From: Planctomycetota bacterium
GTDB taxonomy: Bacteria > Planctomycetota > Planctomycetia > Pirellulales > Pirellulaceae
Length of the DNA stretch: 64,000 nucleotides
NCBI GenBank assembly: GCA_026692905.1
Contig: JAPLNL010000040.1
Location: 1 to 64,000, forward strand
Direction: 5' to 3'
This document shows positions 42,747 through 50,786 of this stretch, piece by piece. Numbering within the stretch: position 1 is the first letter of the stretch; each line of letters begins with the position of its first letter. The notes beneath the pieces are model-generated. The model was given only the letters and a program-made list of their open reading frames with translations, did no database searches and was not told where the DNA came from. The position numbers and the translations under genes were made by a program.

Positions 42747-42803
42747 CACGACGCGCAAGCTAGTGAAACTACCGGCCAGTTCACTAGCTTGCGCTTCGTG
42801 CTA
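42743..42803. repeat. Repeat family 3 inverted pair overlapping a stop codon
   Basis: The direct unit begins TTAGCACG at 42743 and the inverse unit ends at 42803 (one base differs: GCGCTTCGTG). The TAG within the first bases is the stop codon of the dockerin-type gene. Confidence 0.9.
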
Positions 42804-42893
42804 AGTTCGCTTTCATGCTACCTCTCGCCTCAGAACATCCCCTTCAGCATAAAGAATGCTGGATTGAGTTATGCACAGCGGCAGGACATGAGA

Positions 42894-43346
42894 CTAGGTT
42901 GGCGGTTTTTGATCTTGATACCTGGCGTCCAACCTTGCACGCTTTGTTAGTGAAACCAAATCGGATGCAACGAATGGTCTTGGGATCGGCATTTCCCGAG
43001 ACTCGATCGAATAGACAATACGATTGTTGGATTTTTCAAAACGAATTTCGGAGATGACTCCAATGGTTGGCTCATTCTCAAAAAAGTGGGATAGGACTTC
43101 TACCTGTTCCCCTACCGAAAACCCTTCGTCGACAACCCGTCGCCACATTGTTGGCTTGACGCGAATCGATTGATCGCCGTACCACAAACGGTAATACTCG
43201 CCGTCGAAGCTATCACGGCGAAAGACACGTGTGCTTGGAATCCACTGCTCGGCTTGCTCAACGTCCTCTGGATGGATCCAGTCCATTCCCTCTCTTGGCC
43301 AAACCAGATAAGCACCGCAATCAGGCATGGAAGGCCAAATCGTCAT
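42894..43346 (-). CDS. Hypothetical protein
   Basis: A 150-residue soluble protein. It opens AYLVWPREGMDWIHPEDVEQAEQWIPSTRVFRRDSFDGEYYRLWYGDQSIRVKP, which has the strand/turn density of a beta-rich fold. A middle part (FSVGEQVEVLSHFFENEPTIGVISEIRFE) looks like an SH3-like barrel. No catalytic residues stand out. Codon use and composition are those of a real gene. It stands alone between repeats; I do not recognise the family. Confidence 0.65.
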   Translation of the reverse strand: MTIWPSMPDCGAYLVWPREGMDWIHPEDVEQAEQWIPSTRVFRRDSFDGEYYRLWYGDQSIRVKPTMWRRVVDEGFSVGEQVEVLSHFFENEPTIGVISEIRFEKSNNRIVYSIESREMPIPRPFVASDLVSLTKRARLDARYQDQKPPT

Positions 43347-43477
43347 AATATCCTTCGCTCACCATTGCGGAGCGAAATCTTCGCCCCTAGAAATCAAAAG
43401 CCAATCGCGTTCCAAATCTACCTAAACGGCGAATACAATGCGTAAACCATTCTACCCTGCAATTCGAAGTACTGGGG

Positions 43478-43540
43478 AGTGTCGCACAATTGTCCTCAAT
43501 TGTTGCTGAACTGAAATAAACACTACCGAGCCGTAACTCT
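43478..43540. repeat. Repeat family 6, second copy
   Basis: GTGTCGCACAATTGTCCTCA (from 43480) and the later CACTACCGAGC match 20838-20896. The stretch 43347-44005 holds this copy, the repeat at 43571-43700 and no supported gene. Confidence 0.75.
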
Positions 43541-43570
43541 GTAACGAACTGCCAGAGATAAGTCTCCGGT

Positions 43571-43700
43571 GCAGTTGTTTGTTTTGACCTTTTAGGCATA
43601 GCATGGAATTGATAGCGAAGTCAAAATCCCAATGATATCGCAGTGCAAAACCCCTCACCCCCAGCCCCTCTCCCCTAAGAGGGGCGAGGGGAGCAAAATC
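43571..43700. repeat. Repeat family 7 (CCCCTCACCCCC hairpin with upstream tail)
   Basis: A tail starting TTGTTTGTTTTGACC leads to GCAAAACCCCTCACCCCC and the hairpin CCCCTCTCCCC-TAAGA-GGGGCGAGGGG (43666-43692). A similar tail and hairpin are at 59171-59295, and the hairpin part is inverted at 59098-59141. Confidence 0.75.
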
Positions 43701-44005
43701 AAAAAGATGTGGGTAAAGATGAGGATGAAATCCGTGGTCGGCAGTGAACGCATTGAGTGAGAGTCGCAGCGCGACGGCATTTCCACTGAAGCTACTTGGC
43801 CTGAAATCAAAAGAGCAATTGGGTGAGGCAGTGATTCACAGCCCATGCCGCTCCTTCAGAGTTCTGTATCAGACAGGCCATGGGACCTGGGGTTTCGTCC
43901 GCTACGCGAACTTTACCCCAGGCTCAAAAATCCCATCGCATTCGCGATTCAATTGCAGACGACTAGGTATAGTCGTCTTCAGCTAAGTAAGGCATCTCAG
44001 ATGGT

Positions 44006-45136
44006 TTAGAAAAGGTCCTTTGCACCGCTGTATTTGGCGACAGCTTCCAGATCTAACTCTAGCCCGAGGCCTGGTTTGTTCGGAATGCTTAGCATACCCT
44101 CTGAATCCAATCGCCAGCCTCCGATCGTGATGTCGTCGATGAAGGGTGAGCCGGTTAAGTACTCCACCAAATCGGTTCCGGGAAACGCGGAGGCAAGTTG
44201 CAAATCGGCTGCCAAGCCAACAGCCGTGTTCCAACCATGCGGAATGAAACGAACGCCATGGTCCTGAGCCATCCATGCGATCCGACGTTCCTCGCTTATG
44301 CCCCCAACCTTGGTGACGTCGGGCTGCACGATATCGAAGGCTCGGGCTTGTAACCATGGCTGAAAAGATTGTCGTCGCGTGAGCACTTCACCACCCGCAA
44401 TCGCAATCGGCGAATGCTCTCGCAGCAACACAAAGTCCTCGATCGCGTCAGGTTGCATTGGCTCTTCAAACCAATAGACGTCGTAGTTCTCCAACATCCG
44501 AGCCGTTTTGATGGCCCATTTGTAGCCGTTGGTCCAATACGCGTCGCTACCGCCAGCGTCCACCATCAATCGACAATCCGGTCCAATGGCTTCGCGAGCC
44601 GCTTTCACAATCGCTTCGTCCATTGCAGCACTGACGCGACCAAATGGCCCCCAGCCGATTTTGAACGCCCGAAAGCCTTGTGCCTTGACCGCCAAAAGAC
44701 TTTCTCGCATCTTGGCTGGTTCCTGCATCAACAAAGAAGCGTAGGGCTGAACGCGTTCGCGATATCGGCCTCCAAGCAGCCTGCCTACCGATTGACCTGT
44801 CGCTTTGCCAAGCAGATCCCACAACGCGATATCGATTCCGCTGATGGTGTGCGTAACCGATCCTCCTCGCCCCAACCAAAACATATGCTGGTGTAGCTTT
44901 TCGCTGACCCGTTCAGGCTCCAATGCACTCTCCCCAACATACAACGGCGCAAGCAACGCCAGTGACGCTCGAACCAAATCGTCGTTGGTGAATACGCTTC
45001 CCAATCCAACAAGTCCTTCGTCGGTATGCACAGCGATTAAAGTGTGGACGCAATCCTCCGGCCGAAGCTCGTTGCTCCAACCACCTTCCGGCGTAGCACC
45101 TCGCAACCCTGCGCAGCGTATGTCCGTGATCTTCAT
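44006..45136 (-). CDS. Mandelate racemase / muconate lactonizing enzyme family protein (enolase superfamily)
   Basis: A 376-residue enzyme. An N-terminal capping domain is followed by SGIDIALWDLLGKATGQSV (typical). The barrel carries FRAFKIGWGPFG, where K is the base-side Lys (KxG in place of KxK). Metal ligands are in LMVDAGG (Asp), YWFEEPM (Glu) and AIAGGE (Glu), and the acid-base His is probably in RFIPHGWNTAVG. The pattern fits sugar-acid dehydratases of the D-mannonate/galactonate/rhamnonate type more than racemases of peptides, but the substrate cannot be fixed. It starts 6 bp after the MlrC-type gene, so they form one transcript. A paralogue with the same FGWGPFG loop is at 47000-48175. 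Confidence 0.9.
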   Translation of the reverse strand: MKITDIRCAGLRGATPEGGWSNELRPEDCVHTLIAVHTDEGLVGLGSVFTNDDLVRASLALLAPLYVGESALEPERVSEKLHQHMFWLGRGGSVTHTISGIDIALWDLLGKATGQSVGRLLGGRYRERVQPYASLLMQEPAKMRESLLAVKAQGFRAFKIGWGPFGRVSAAMDEAIVKAAREAIGPDCRLMVDAGGSDAYWTNGYKWAIKTARMLENYDVYWFEEPMQPDAIEDFVLLREHSPIAIAGGEVLTRRQSFQPWLQARAFDIVQPDVTKVGGISEERRIAWMAQDHGVRFIPHGWNTAVGLAADLQLASAFPGTDLVEYLTGSPFIDDITIGGWRLDSEGMLSIPNKPGLGLELDLEAVAKYSGAKDLF

Positions 45137-45142
45137 AAACGA

Positions 45143-46636
45143 TTAACCTCGTTGAAATCTTTTGACTCTTGGATGAAATTCCACATCGTGATCGAGTGGG
45201 AAAATAGGACGAGGGCAACGCGTGTGCCCTAAGTAAGGCAGGTTTGCGCTGGACGAACCAGGAGCATCGATGTGGATCATCGCCTCGCACCAATCAGCGA
45301 ACATATGGTGTTGGCAATGCGGCGATTTGACTACGACCGCATCGAAGCTACGCGGGTTCTGACCCAGCGAATAGAAAAAAGAGCGGTCGTACAAACTCAC
45401 CGCCCGACTGCTGATCGCTAACGTCAAGTTCTCGCAGTCAAGAACCGCGGACGGCCCCGAATCCCAAACTTCACCAAACGACTCGCTACGAAACAACCCA
45501 TCGGCTAAGTGCCGTACTGTGCCTTCGATGGAAAGGGGTTGAAAGCGACCGGTGTCCAGCGTCCCACCTACGGTTGTGCAAATCGTCCCACCAACTCCAA
45601 CAGCCATCGCCCGCTGCACTGCGGGTGCATCAACGATTGGTAATAGAGTTCTGCCTCGATATCCGCACTCGATTAGCTTCCGCAGGATCGCATTGCTATC
45701 CCCGGATGCTCCGGAACTGGTTGCATCTGCGGCGTCGACCAAAGCGATCGTGCCCCGATTTGGTTTCAGCATGCGAGCGGCCATCTCGTCCAAGCTAACC
45801 AAGGGCGCTTTCATACGATGACGGTTGGGCCAAAAACTTTCGGCAATACGCAACGCTTCGCGCTCAGCTAGCTCGATGTCGTTGTCGGTCACAACAAAAC
45901 TGGTCGTCTGCAACGCCGGAACATCGGTAAACGGATTGCCGATGAACATCCCCGCGGATAGCCCCTGCGGTCCGGTTTCCACTTGCTGTGCGATGCGAAT
46001 ACTGTTGCCAAAAAGCCCGGTCGCCGTGATCAATTCATCGCCGCGTACCAATGCCGGGATCGCCACCTTGGCCGTAACCGGCCGAGCACCATCAAGAATC
46101 TTCAGTAGCAATCGAGCCGCCCGCTCGCCTGTCTCAAAAAAATCGACATGCGGATACGTATGGTAAGCAACGATCGCATCCGAATGCTCCACCATGCGAT
46201 CGGTTAGGATCCCATGCAGGTCCAACGAGACGACGATCGGCACGTCGTCTCCAAGCACTCGGCGTGTTTCCGAAATAAGAAATCCTTCCGGATCCAATTC
46301 CTCCTGGCTCGCCATCGCACCATGCATGCACAGATAAACGCCATCGACAGGTGGAGCCGATCGAATGCTCTCGATGAACTCACTCGCGATGCGTTGCCAA
46401 GCGTCAGCGGCCAAGGTTCCACCGGACGTGATGAAGCATGCGCTGTAAGCCGGCACAACTTCAACGTTCACCAGCTCATTAAAGACACTCAAGGCTCCAC
46501 CGATTTCATTGCGTACCGATCGGTGATATCTCAGCAAATCCTGGCCATATCGGACTCGAAAGTCAGCGTATTGGCTCAAATGCGGATTGAACGTGGATAC
46601 TTCTTGTTTGCATTCTGCGATTAGTATTCGACGCAT
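45143..46636 (-). CDS. M81 family metallopeptidase (MlrC/microcystinase C type)
   Basis: A 497-residue protein beginning RRILIAECKQEVSTFNP, the family start. The N-terminal DUF1485/M81 domain has PPVDGVYLCMHGAM, VVSLDLHGILTDRM (zinc His) and IVAYHTYPHVDFFETGERAARLL. The C-terminal domain has VALVDAADATSSGASGDSNAIL, the 'D-xxDNPGxGxxGD' motif in a variant form. MlrC cleaves small linear peptides left after microcystin opening; most homologues are encoded in catabolic operons, act on other small amides, and have no known substrate. Its place upstream of an enolase-superfamily enzyme supports a combined degradation pathway. Confidence 0.93.
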   Translation of the reverse strand: MRRILIAECKQEVSTFNPHLSQYADFRVRYGQDLLRYHRSVRNEIGGALSVFNELVNVEVVPAYSACFITSGGTLAADAWQRIASEFIESIRSAPPVDGVYLCMHGAMASQEELDPEGFLISETRRVLGDDVPIVVSLDLHGILTDRMVEHSDAIVAYHTYPHVDFFETGERAARLLLKILDGARPVTAKVAIPALVRGDELITATGLFGNSIRIAQQVETGPQGLSAGMFIGNPFTDVPALQTTSFVVTDNDIELAEREALRIAESFWPNRHRMKAPLVSLDEMAARMLKPNRGTIALVDAADATSSGASGDSNAILRKLIECGYRGRTLLPIVDAPAVQRAMAVGVGGTICTTVGGTLDTGRFQPLSIEGTVRHLADGLFRSESFGEVWDSGPSAVLDCENLTLAISSRAVSLYDRSFFYSLGQNPRSFDAVVVKSPHCQHHMFADWCEAMIHIDAPGSSSANLPYLGHTRCPRPIFPLDHDVEFHPRVKRFQRG

Positions 46637-46674
46637 TTGGGAGACTTGTTGTGACAGGGAGCTTGATATGCTAA

Positions 46675-46951
46675 CTCCCCTTCTCCTCCTCGGGAGGAGA
46701 AGGGGTAGGGGGATGAGGAGGTGTGCCCGGTTTAAGAAGCCTGTTGAATTGGGCAGCTAGTTTCGCTCCTTCCCACACAGAACTCCGAAGTCGTCTTTTT
46801 TTAACACAATTCGCAGCGACAAGCACCTTACCTGCTTCGTGTAACGTGTTAGTCATCGCTCAGAAAGCCAACTCTCTGAATGCCATTATACAGTAACCGC
46901 CAGCCTCCTCATCCCCCGGCCCCTTCTCCTCCAGAGGAGGAGAAGGGGAGG
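46675..46951. repeat. Inverted pair of CCCCTTCTCCTCC hairpin repeats (family 8)
   Basis: 46675-46723 (CTCCCCTTCTCCTCC...GGGGGATGAGGAGG) and 46903-46951 (CCTCCTCATCCCCC...GGAGGAGAAGGGG) are reverse complements of each other, each with its own hairpin, about 180 bp apart. The 363-bp gap 46637-46999 between mlrC and the second enolase gene holds only these. They may attenuate or process the long transcript. Confidence 0.8.
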
Positions 46952-46999
46952 AAAACTCATAAACTCGTTGTATTACGAGCCCCCGGCCTTAAATTTACA

Positions 47000-48175
47000 T
47001 CATAGCGATGGAGTCGCGTAAATCCGTTCGCCTCGCACTCGGATCTCAACGTCAACCAAGTAGGGGGCAATTCCCTCCAGGTCCGGTTCGATACCAAGCC
47101 CAGGAGCATCGGGAACATGCAACAGTCCGTTTTGATCTGGAGCGATGTGGTTCTTGGTCATCGCTCGGGCGAGTGACTTGAGCTCCGTCGGGAATTCGCA
47201 AATCACATGAGACTCTAAACCTGCAAAAGGTTGCAACGAAGCTGACAACGCGAGATTGGACGTAAACGTGTGATTGACATAAGTCACGCCTCGAGCCGCA
47301 GCATAGTCAGCGACGTCTTTCGCAATCGTAATTCCACCGATGCGGCCCGCGTCGATCTGTACGTACTTGAGCCCCGCATAATCGACCATGTGTTTGGCCA
47401 TATGGAAATTGTGGCACCCTTCGCCTCCAGCCATTCCAACCGAACCGCTTTCTAGCGACAACGCGTGATACTCCGACAGGGCACCGGATACGAAAGGCTC
47501 TTCGAGCCAAGTCGCCCGAACCTCCTTGAGCATCTCGAGTCGCGCCCTTGCGGCTACCAGATCCGTATTCCAAACGGTCCCAGCATCGATCAAAAGAATT
47601 CCATCTTCCCCAAGCCCCTCTCGAGCTGCCGCGAGCTGAGCACAATCCTCTTCGACGCTCGTTTGCCCGAATGGTCCCCAGCCAAACTTGGCCGCACGAA
47701 ATCCTTGAGCTGCAATGGTCTTGGCTTTGCCTAATGTCTCACCAGCCGTATTACCAAATAATACCGACGCGTAGGGTGTTTTGGCAAAGCAGGACTTGTA
47801 GCCCAACAGTTTCCAGACCGGCTCGTTCAATCGGCGCCCCAATAAATCCCACAGTGCGATATCGATTCCCGAAAGCGTATGGTCGGCCTGCAGCAAATCC
47901 AGGCTATTAGCGCGCACCAAATCTCCGATGCGCCGAATGTCGCTCACGTCGTCGATCTTCTGCCCCAGCACGGAAGCAATAACAGGCTTGCACGCGCTGT
48001 GCGACATCGGACAGATCAAACTAGCAATTGACACCAACGGAGCCGCTTCGCATTCGCCCCATCCGACATGCTCACCAGCCGCGATCCGGACAAGCAACGC
48101 ATCTTGGCTTCCATCTCCTATGTCCAAGACCTGTGGCATCGCCAAGTAGTAGAAATCGACCGAATCGATTCTCAT
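47000..48175 (-). CDS. Second enolase-superfamily (MR/MLE) protein
   Basis: A 391-residue paralogue of 44006-45136. The capping domain has SGIDIALWDLLGRRLNEPV, the barrel has FRAAKFGWGPFGQTS (catalytic Lys), metal ligands are in ILLIDAGTVW, ATWLEEPF and GMAGGEG, and a His occurs in VNHTFTSNLAL. The last Glu ligand region reads GGEGCHNF in place of the usual GGE-xxxR. It is 6 bp downstream of the MFS transporter gene, so its substrate is probably what that transporter imports. Confidence 0.9.
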   Translation of the reverse strand: MRIDSVDFYYLAMPQVLDIGDGSQDALLVRIAAGEHVGWGECEAAPLVSIASLICPMSHSACKPVIASVLGQKIDDVSDIRRIGDLVRANSLDLLQADHTLSGIDIALWDLLGRRLNEPVWKLLGYKSCFAKTPYASVLFGNTAGETLGKAKTIAAQGFRAAKFGWGPFGQTSVEEDCAQLAAAREGLGEDGILLIDAGTVWNTDLVAARARLEMLKEVRATWLEEPFVSGALSEYHALSLESGSVGMAGGEGCHNFHMAKHMVDYAGLKYVQIDAGRIGGITIAKDVADYAAARGVTYVNHTFTSNLALSASLQPFAGLESHVICEFPTELKSLARAMTKNHIAPDQNGLLHVPDAPGLGIEPDLEGIAPYLVDVEIRVRGERIYATPSL

Positions 48176-48181
48176 AAGTTC

Positions 48182-49630
48182 CTAACTTCTAAATAGAGGT
48201 TTATCAATAGGCTGCTTGATCGTATCGCGAGGAAACAACACAAGGATGCCAAAGAGCAGCAACAGCCCGGCGCCAAAGTAAGCCGCTCCGGTAAAGGATA
48301 ACAATCGATCAATGCCAAGCGTCGATTTCCAAAGTCCACCAAACAAAGTAGCAAACCCTGAGACGAGCCCTCCGCACAAATTGAGTACGCCAACGGCCGT
48401 AGCTCGAAATTGGCTAGGGATGACTTCGAAGGCAGACGCAAAAATGTTCCCCATCAATAGTCCACTGAACAATCCAAACGCCATCGCCGCCCAACGCACT
48501 TGAACGAGCGTTTCACAAGCGCCAATCGCATGCAAACATGGTGCACACAAAATCAGACTAGCTAACATCAAATAAAAACGCGACGCCTTGGTCACACGCA
48601 ACAGTTTGTCCGCAAGCCAGCCACCGCTCAACAATCCAACGGCCGTGCTGCTTTGCAGAAACAACGTGGCGTTGAACGCGGCATCCGACTGACTAAGTCC
48701 GAATTTGTCGTGCAAAAAGGTTGGCAGCCAACCGTACAATAACCACAAACCAAAAACAAAAACAGGAAAGACAACGCAGAGAATTTGGTACGTCGGGACA
48801 GTGACAATCGCGAACAAGCTGTTCCAGGCACCAACCCTAGGTTCCGATGTCCCCGATAAACATGTTTCATCGACTTCATCCAAGCAATTGGTCACTCGGG
48901 AGGGTGAGGCTCCTGCCGAACCGTGGCGTCGTAAGCTCGGCAGGAGCCTCGCTCTCCCCGTTTTTTTCAAGATACTTGGCTTTGCAAAGCTGTTTGGAGC
49001 GGTCGCAGCCCCCTCCCCTTTGAGTGTCCGCAAGAATGCAAAGTACGGGAATGCATAAACGAGCCCAACACCTCCTAATGCAAAGAAAGCGGTTCGCCAG
49101 GCACCTAGGTCTGCCATCCATCCTCCGAACCAACTGCCGACCACGGTGCCGGCGATTTGAGCTGTCGTCAGGATGGCAATCGTACGAGAACGTAACGCTG
49201 GCGCGAACGCATTTGCCGTAAGAGCGATGGCTGTTGGCATGAATAACGATTCCGAAATACCCATGGCGGCTCGCAGCCAGAGCAGCTCACCTCCGGAACG
49301 CGCCAAACCAGTGGCGGCAGTCACCAAACTCCATATGGTCAAGCTCAAGACCACCAAGATGCGTTTGGAAACACGATCGCCAATGATTCCTGCGATGGGA
49401 CAGCCCAGGGCATAAACCCATAGGAAATAAGCGCCGGTCAGTCCTAGTTGCTGATCCGTCATCCCAAGATCGGACTTGAGCGATGGAAACATAGCAAACA
49501 CGGCTTGCCGGTCGCAGTAGTTCAAGAAATAAGCAAACCACATGAAGCCCAACAGCAAGATAGCTTGGAGCGAGACCTTGGAGTCGTTTAACAAATCGGA
49601 TTGGCGAATTGGTTCATTGTTGTCGGTCAT
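48182..49630 (-). CDS. MFS transporter (ACS-like) with a repeat-derived insertion
   Basis: A 482-residue protein from ATG 49630, whose ATGA overlaps the stop of the deacylase gene; the frame is open further upstream only as antisense of that gene. It has twelve predicted helices, the MFS loop signature GDRVSKRILVVLS (loop 2-3, residues 84-96) and FLNYCDRQAVFAMFP at helix 1, typical of the anion/cation (hexuronate, glucarate) symporter group. Between helix 6 (ends about 200) and helix 7 (starts about 270), residues 212-258 are the in-frame translation of a family 1 repeat (GRARLLPSLRRHGSAGASPSR). Without this, the length would be about 435 and normal. The frame is kept on both sides, so the transporter may still work with an enlarged cytoplasmic loop. 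Confidence 0.92.
   Translation of the reverse strand: MTDNNEPIRQSDLLNDSKVSLQAILLLGFMWFAYFLNYCDRQAVFAMFPSLKSDLGMTDQQLGLTGAYFLWVYALGCPIAGIIGDRVSKRILVVLSLTIWSLVTAATGLARSGGELLWLRAAMGISESLFMPTAIALTANAFAPALRSRTIAILTTAQIAGTVVGSWFGGWMADLGAWRTAFFALGGVGLVYAFPYFAFLRTLKGEGAATAPNSFAKPSILKKTGRARLLPSLRRHGSAGASPSRVTNCLDEVDETCLSGTSEPRVGAWNSLFAIVTVPTYQILCVVFPVFVFGLWLLYGWLPTFLHDKFGLSQSDAAFNATLFLQSSTAVGLLSGGWLADKLLRVTKASRFYLMLASLILCAPCLHAIGACETLVQVRWAAMAFGLFSGLLMGNIFASAFEVIPSQFRATAVGVLNLCGGLVSGFATLFGGLWKSTLGIDRLLSFTGAAYFGAGLLLLFGILVLFPRDTIKQPIDKPLFRS
48858..48995. repeat. Palindromic repeat family 1, copy 3, inside the MFS gene
   Basis: In reverse orientation to copy 1. It begins AAACATGTTTCATCG (48858) and ends TTTGCAAAGCTGTTTGG near 48995; the hairpin arms are at 48897-48920 and 48935-48958. 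The length is 138 bp, a multiple of three, and translates as residues about 212-258 of the transporter without a stop. Confidence 0.9.
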
Positions 49631-50646
49631 GCGGAAAGGACCTCGTCGATCCCAACCTGTCGAGCGATCACAGCCACGCAGTCCCCTTGTTGCGTCAAGC
49701 AAGGCACGCGAGCCGTGATCAAATACCCTGAGCTGCGAGCGATGATCGGTTCCGGTGTTCGATCGGGGCGTTCCAAATGATGGATGGCTCCTACGCAATC
49801 GCCAACTTGTACCATCCGACCGAGATCGACACCGATCTCAAAGATTCCCGACTCGGGTGCCAGTAAATAATCGTTTCGATCGAGGGCTTGAACCAAAATG
49901 GCTGGCGGCTTGCCAAGGCTCTCGCGAGTGTGCTCGACACCTTTTATCAAACCGACATGGATGAGGACATTGCGAAGTCCCGACTGCGCGATCCGATGGA
50001 CGCTAGCCGGTACGCCTTCGCCGCCACCCAATTCGGTCGTTACGACAATCTTGCCTTGATTCTCGGCTTCGACCGGCAGCAACCCCGAGCCTGCAATGTC
50101 GGCATAGAGGAACGAGAAATCCGTGTTCCAAGCCAACATGGCAGCCAGCATTTTTTTGCGCTGTTCTTTATCAGGCACGACATGCATATGTGAGCAGGGC
50201 ACAAAGTCCATGCTGCGACCGCCCGAATGGATATCGATAATGACATCGCTCATCGGAAACAAAACCGTCGTGAGATAATGAGCGATCTGGCTGGTGACGG
50301 GGCCCTCGGGTTGGCCTGGAAATGCGCGGTTCATGTTCATGCCATCCAATGGCGACAGACGAGTTGCAGAGCGGGCCGCTGGAAAGTTGAGCGACGGAAT
50401 CAAGATGATCCTGCCCGTAATCATCTCCGGTGTGAGCTCTCGGGCCAACTTCATGGCTGCGATCTGCCCTTGATACTCGTCGCCATGATTACCGCCTAGC
50501 ACCAACACGGTTGGTCCATCGCCGTTGGCAATGACCGTCATGGGAATCATCACATTCGCCCAACCGCCGAGATTGTGCGAATACGGAATTTGCATAAACC
50601 CTTGTTGCTTGCCCTGCGAGTCAAGTTTCAGAGAGGTAAAAAGCAT
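49627..50646 (-). CDS. Succinylglutamate desuccinylase/aspartoacylase family zinc deacylase
   Basis: A 339-residue enzyme from ATG 50646 (GGAG 10 bases upstream; longer frame to 50745 not needed). The M14-like zinc site is VLGGNHGDEYQGQ (HxxE) and VIIDIHSGG (His). LIPSLNFPAARSATRLSPLDGMNMNRAFPG is the family's substrate-binding loop. The C-terminal 100 residues (SGIFEIGVDLGRMVQVGDCVGAI) form a biotinyl-like beta barrel, as in DoeB/ectoine deacetylase relatives. It removes an acyl group from an N-acyl amino acid or similar. Its stop codon overlaps the MFS start (ATGA), so transporter and deacylase are coupled. Confidence 0.92.
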   Translation of the reverse strand: MLFTSLKLDSQGKQQGFMQIPYSHNLGGWANVMIPMTVIANGDGPTVLVLGGNHGDEYQGQIAAMKLARELTPEMITGRIILIPSLNFPAARSATRLSPLDGMNMNRAFPGQPEGPVTSQIAHYLTTVLFPMSDVIIDIHSGGRSMDFVPCSHMHVVPDKEQRKKMLAAMLAWNTDFSFLYADIAGSGLLPVEAENQGKIVVTTELGGGEGVPASVHRIAQSGLRNVLIHVGLIKGVEHTRESLGKPPAILVQALDRNDYLLAPESGIFEIGVDLGRMVQVGDCVGAIHHLERPDRTPEPIIARSSGYLITARVPCLTQQGDCVAVIARQVGIDEVLSA

Positions 50647-50786
50647 GCTGGAAATTCTCCGAGTGGCAGTTAGTTCGATTTGAGCCGCGGGCACTAGCCG
50701 CGACGACAGTGTTTGTAATGGAGGCCGTAACGCGGCTAGCTTCAATAGGACTCGTCGCCTTGTCCACTACGTGGATCCCCAGAATA

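Noticed and set aside
43744-43986. 80-codon open frame between repeats
   Set aside because: No ribosome binding site, no recognisable pattern, and no neighbour that would suggest a gene; support is too weak to list.
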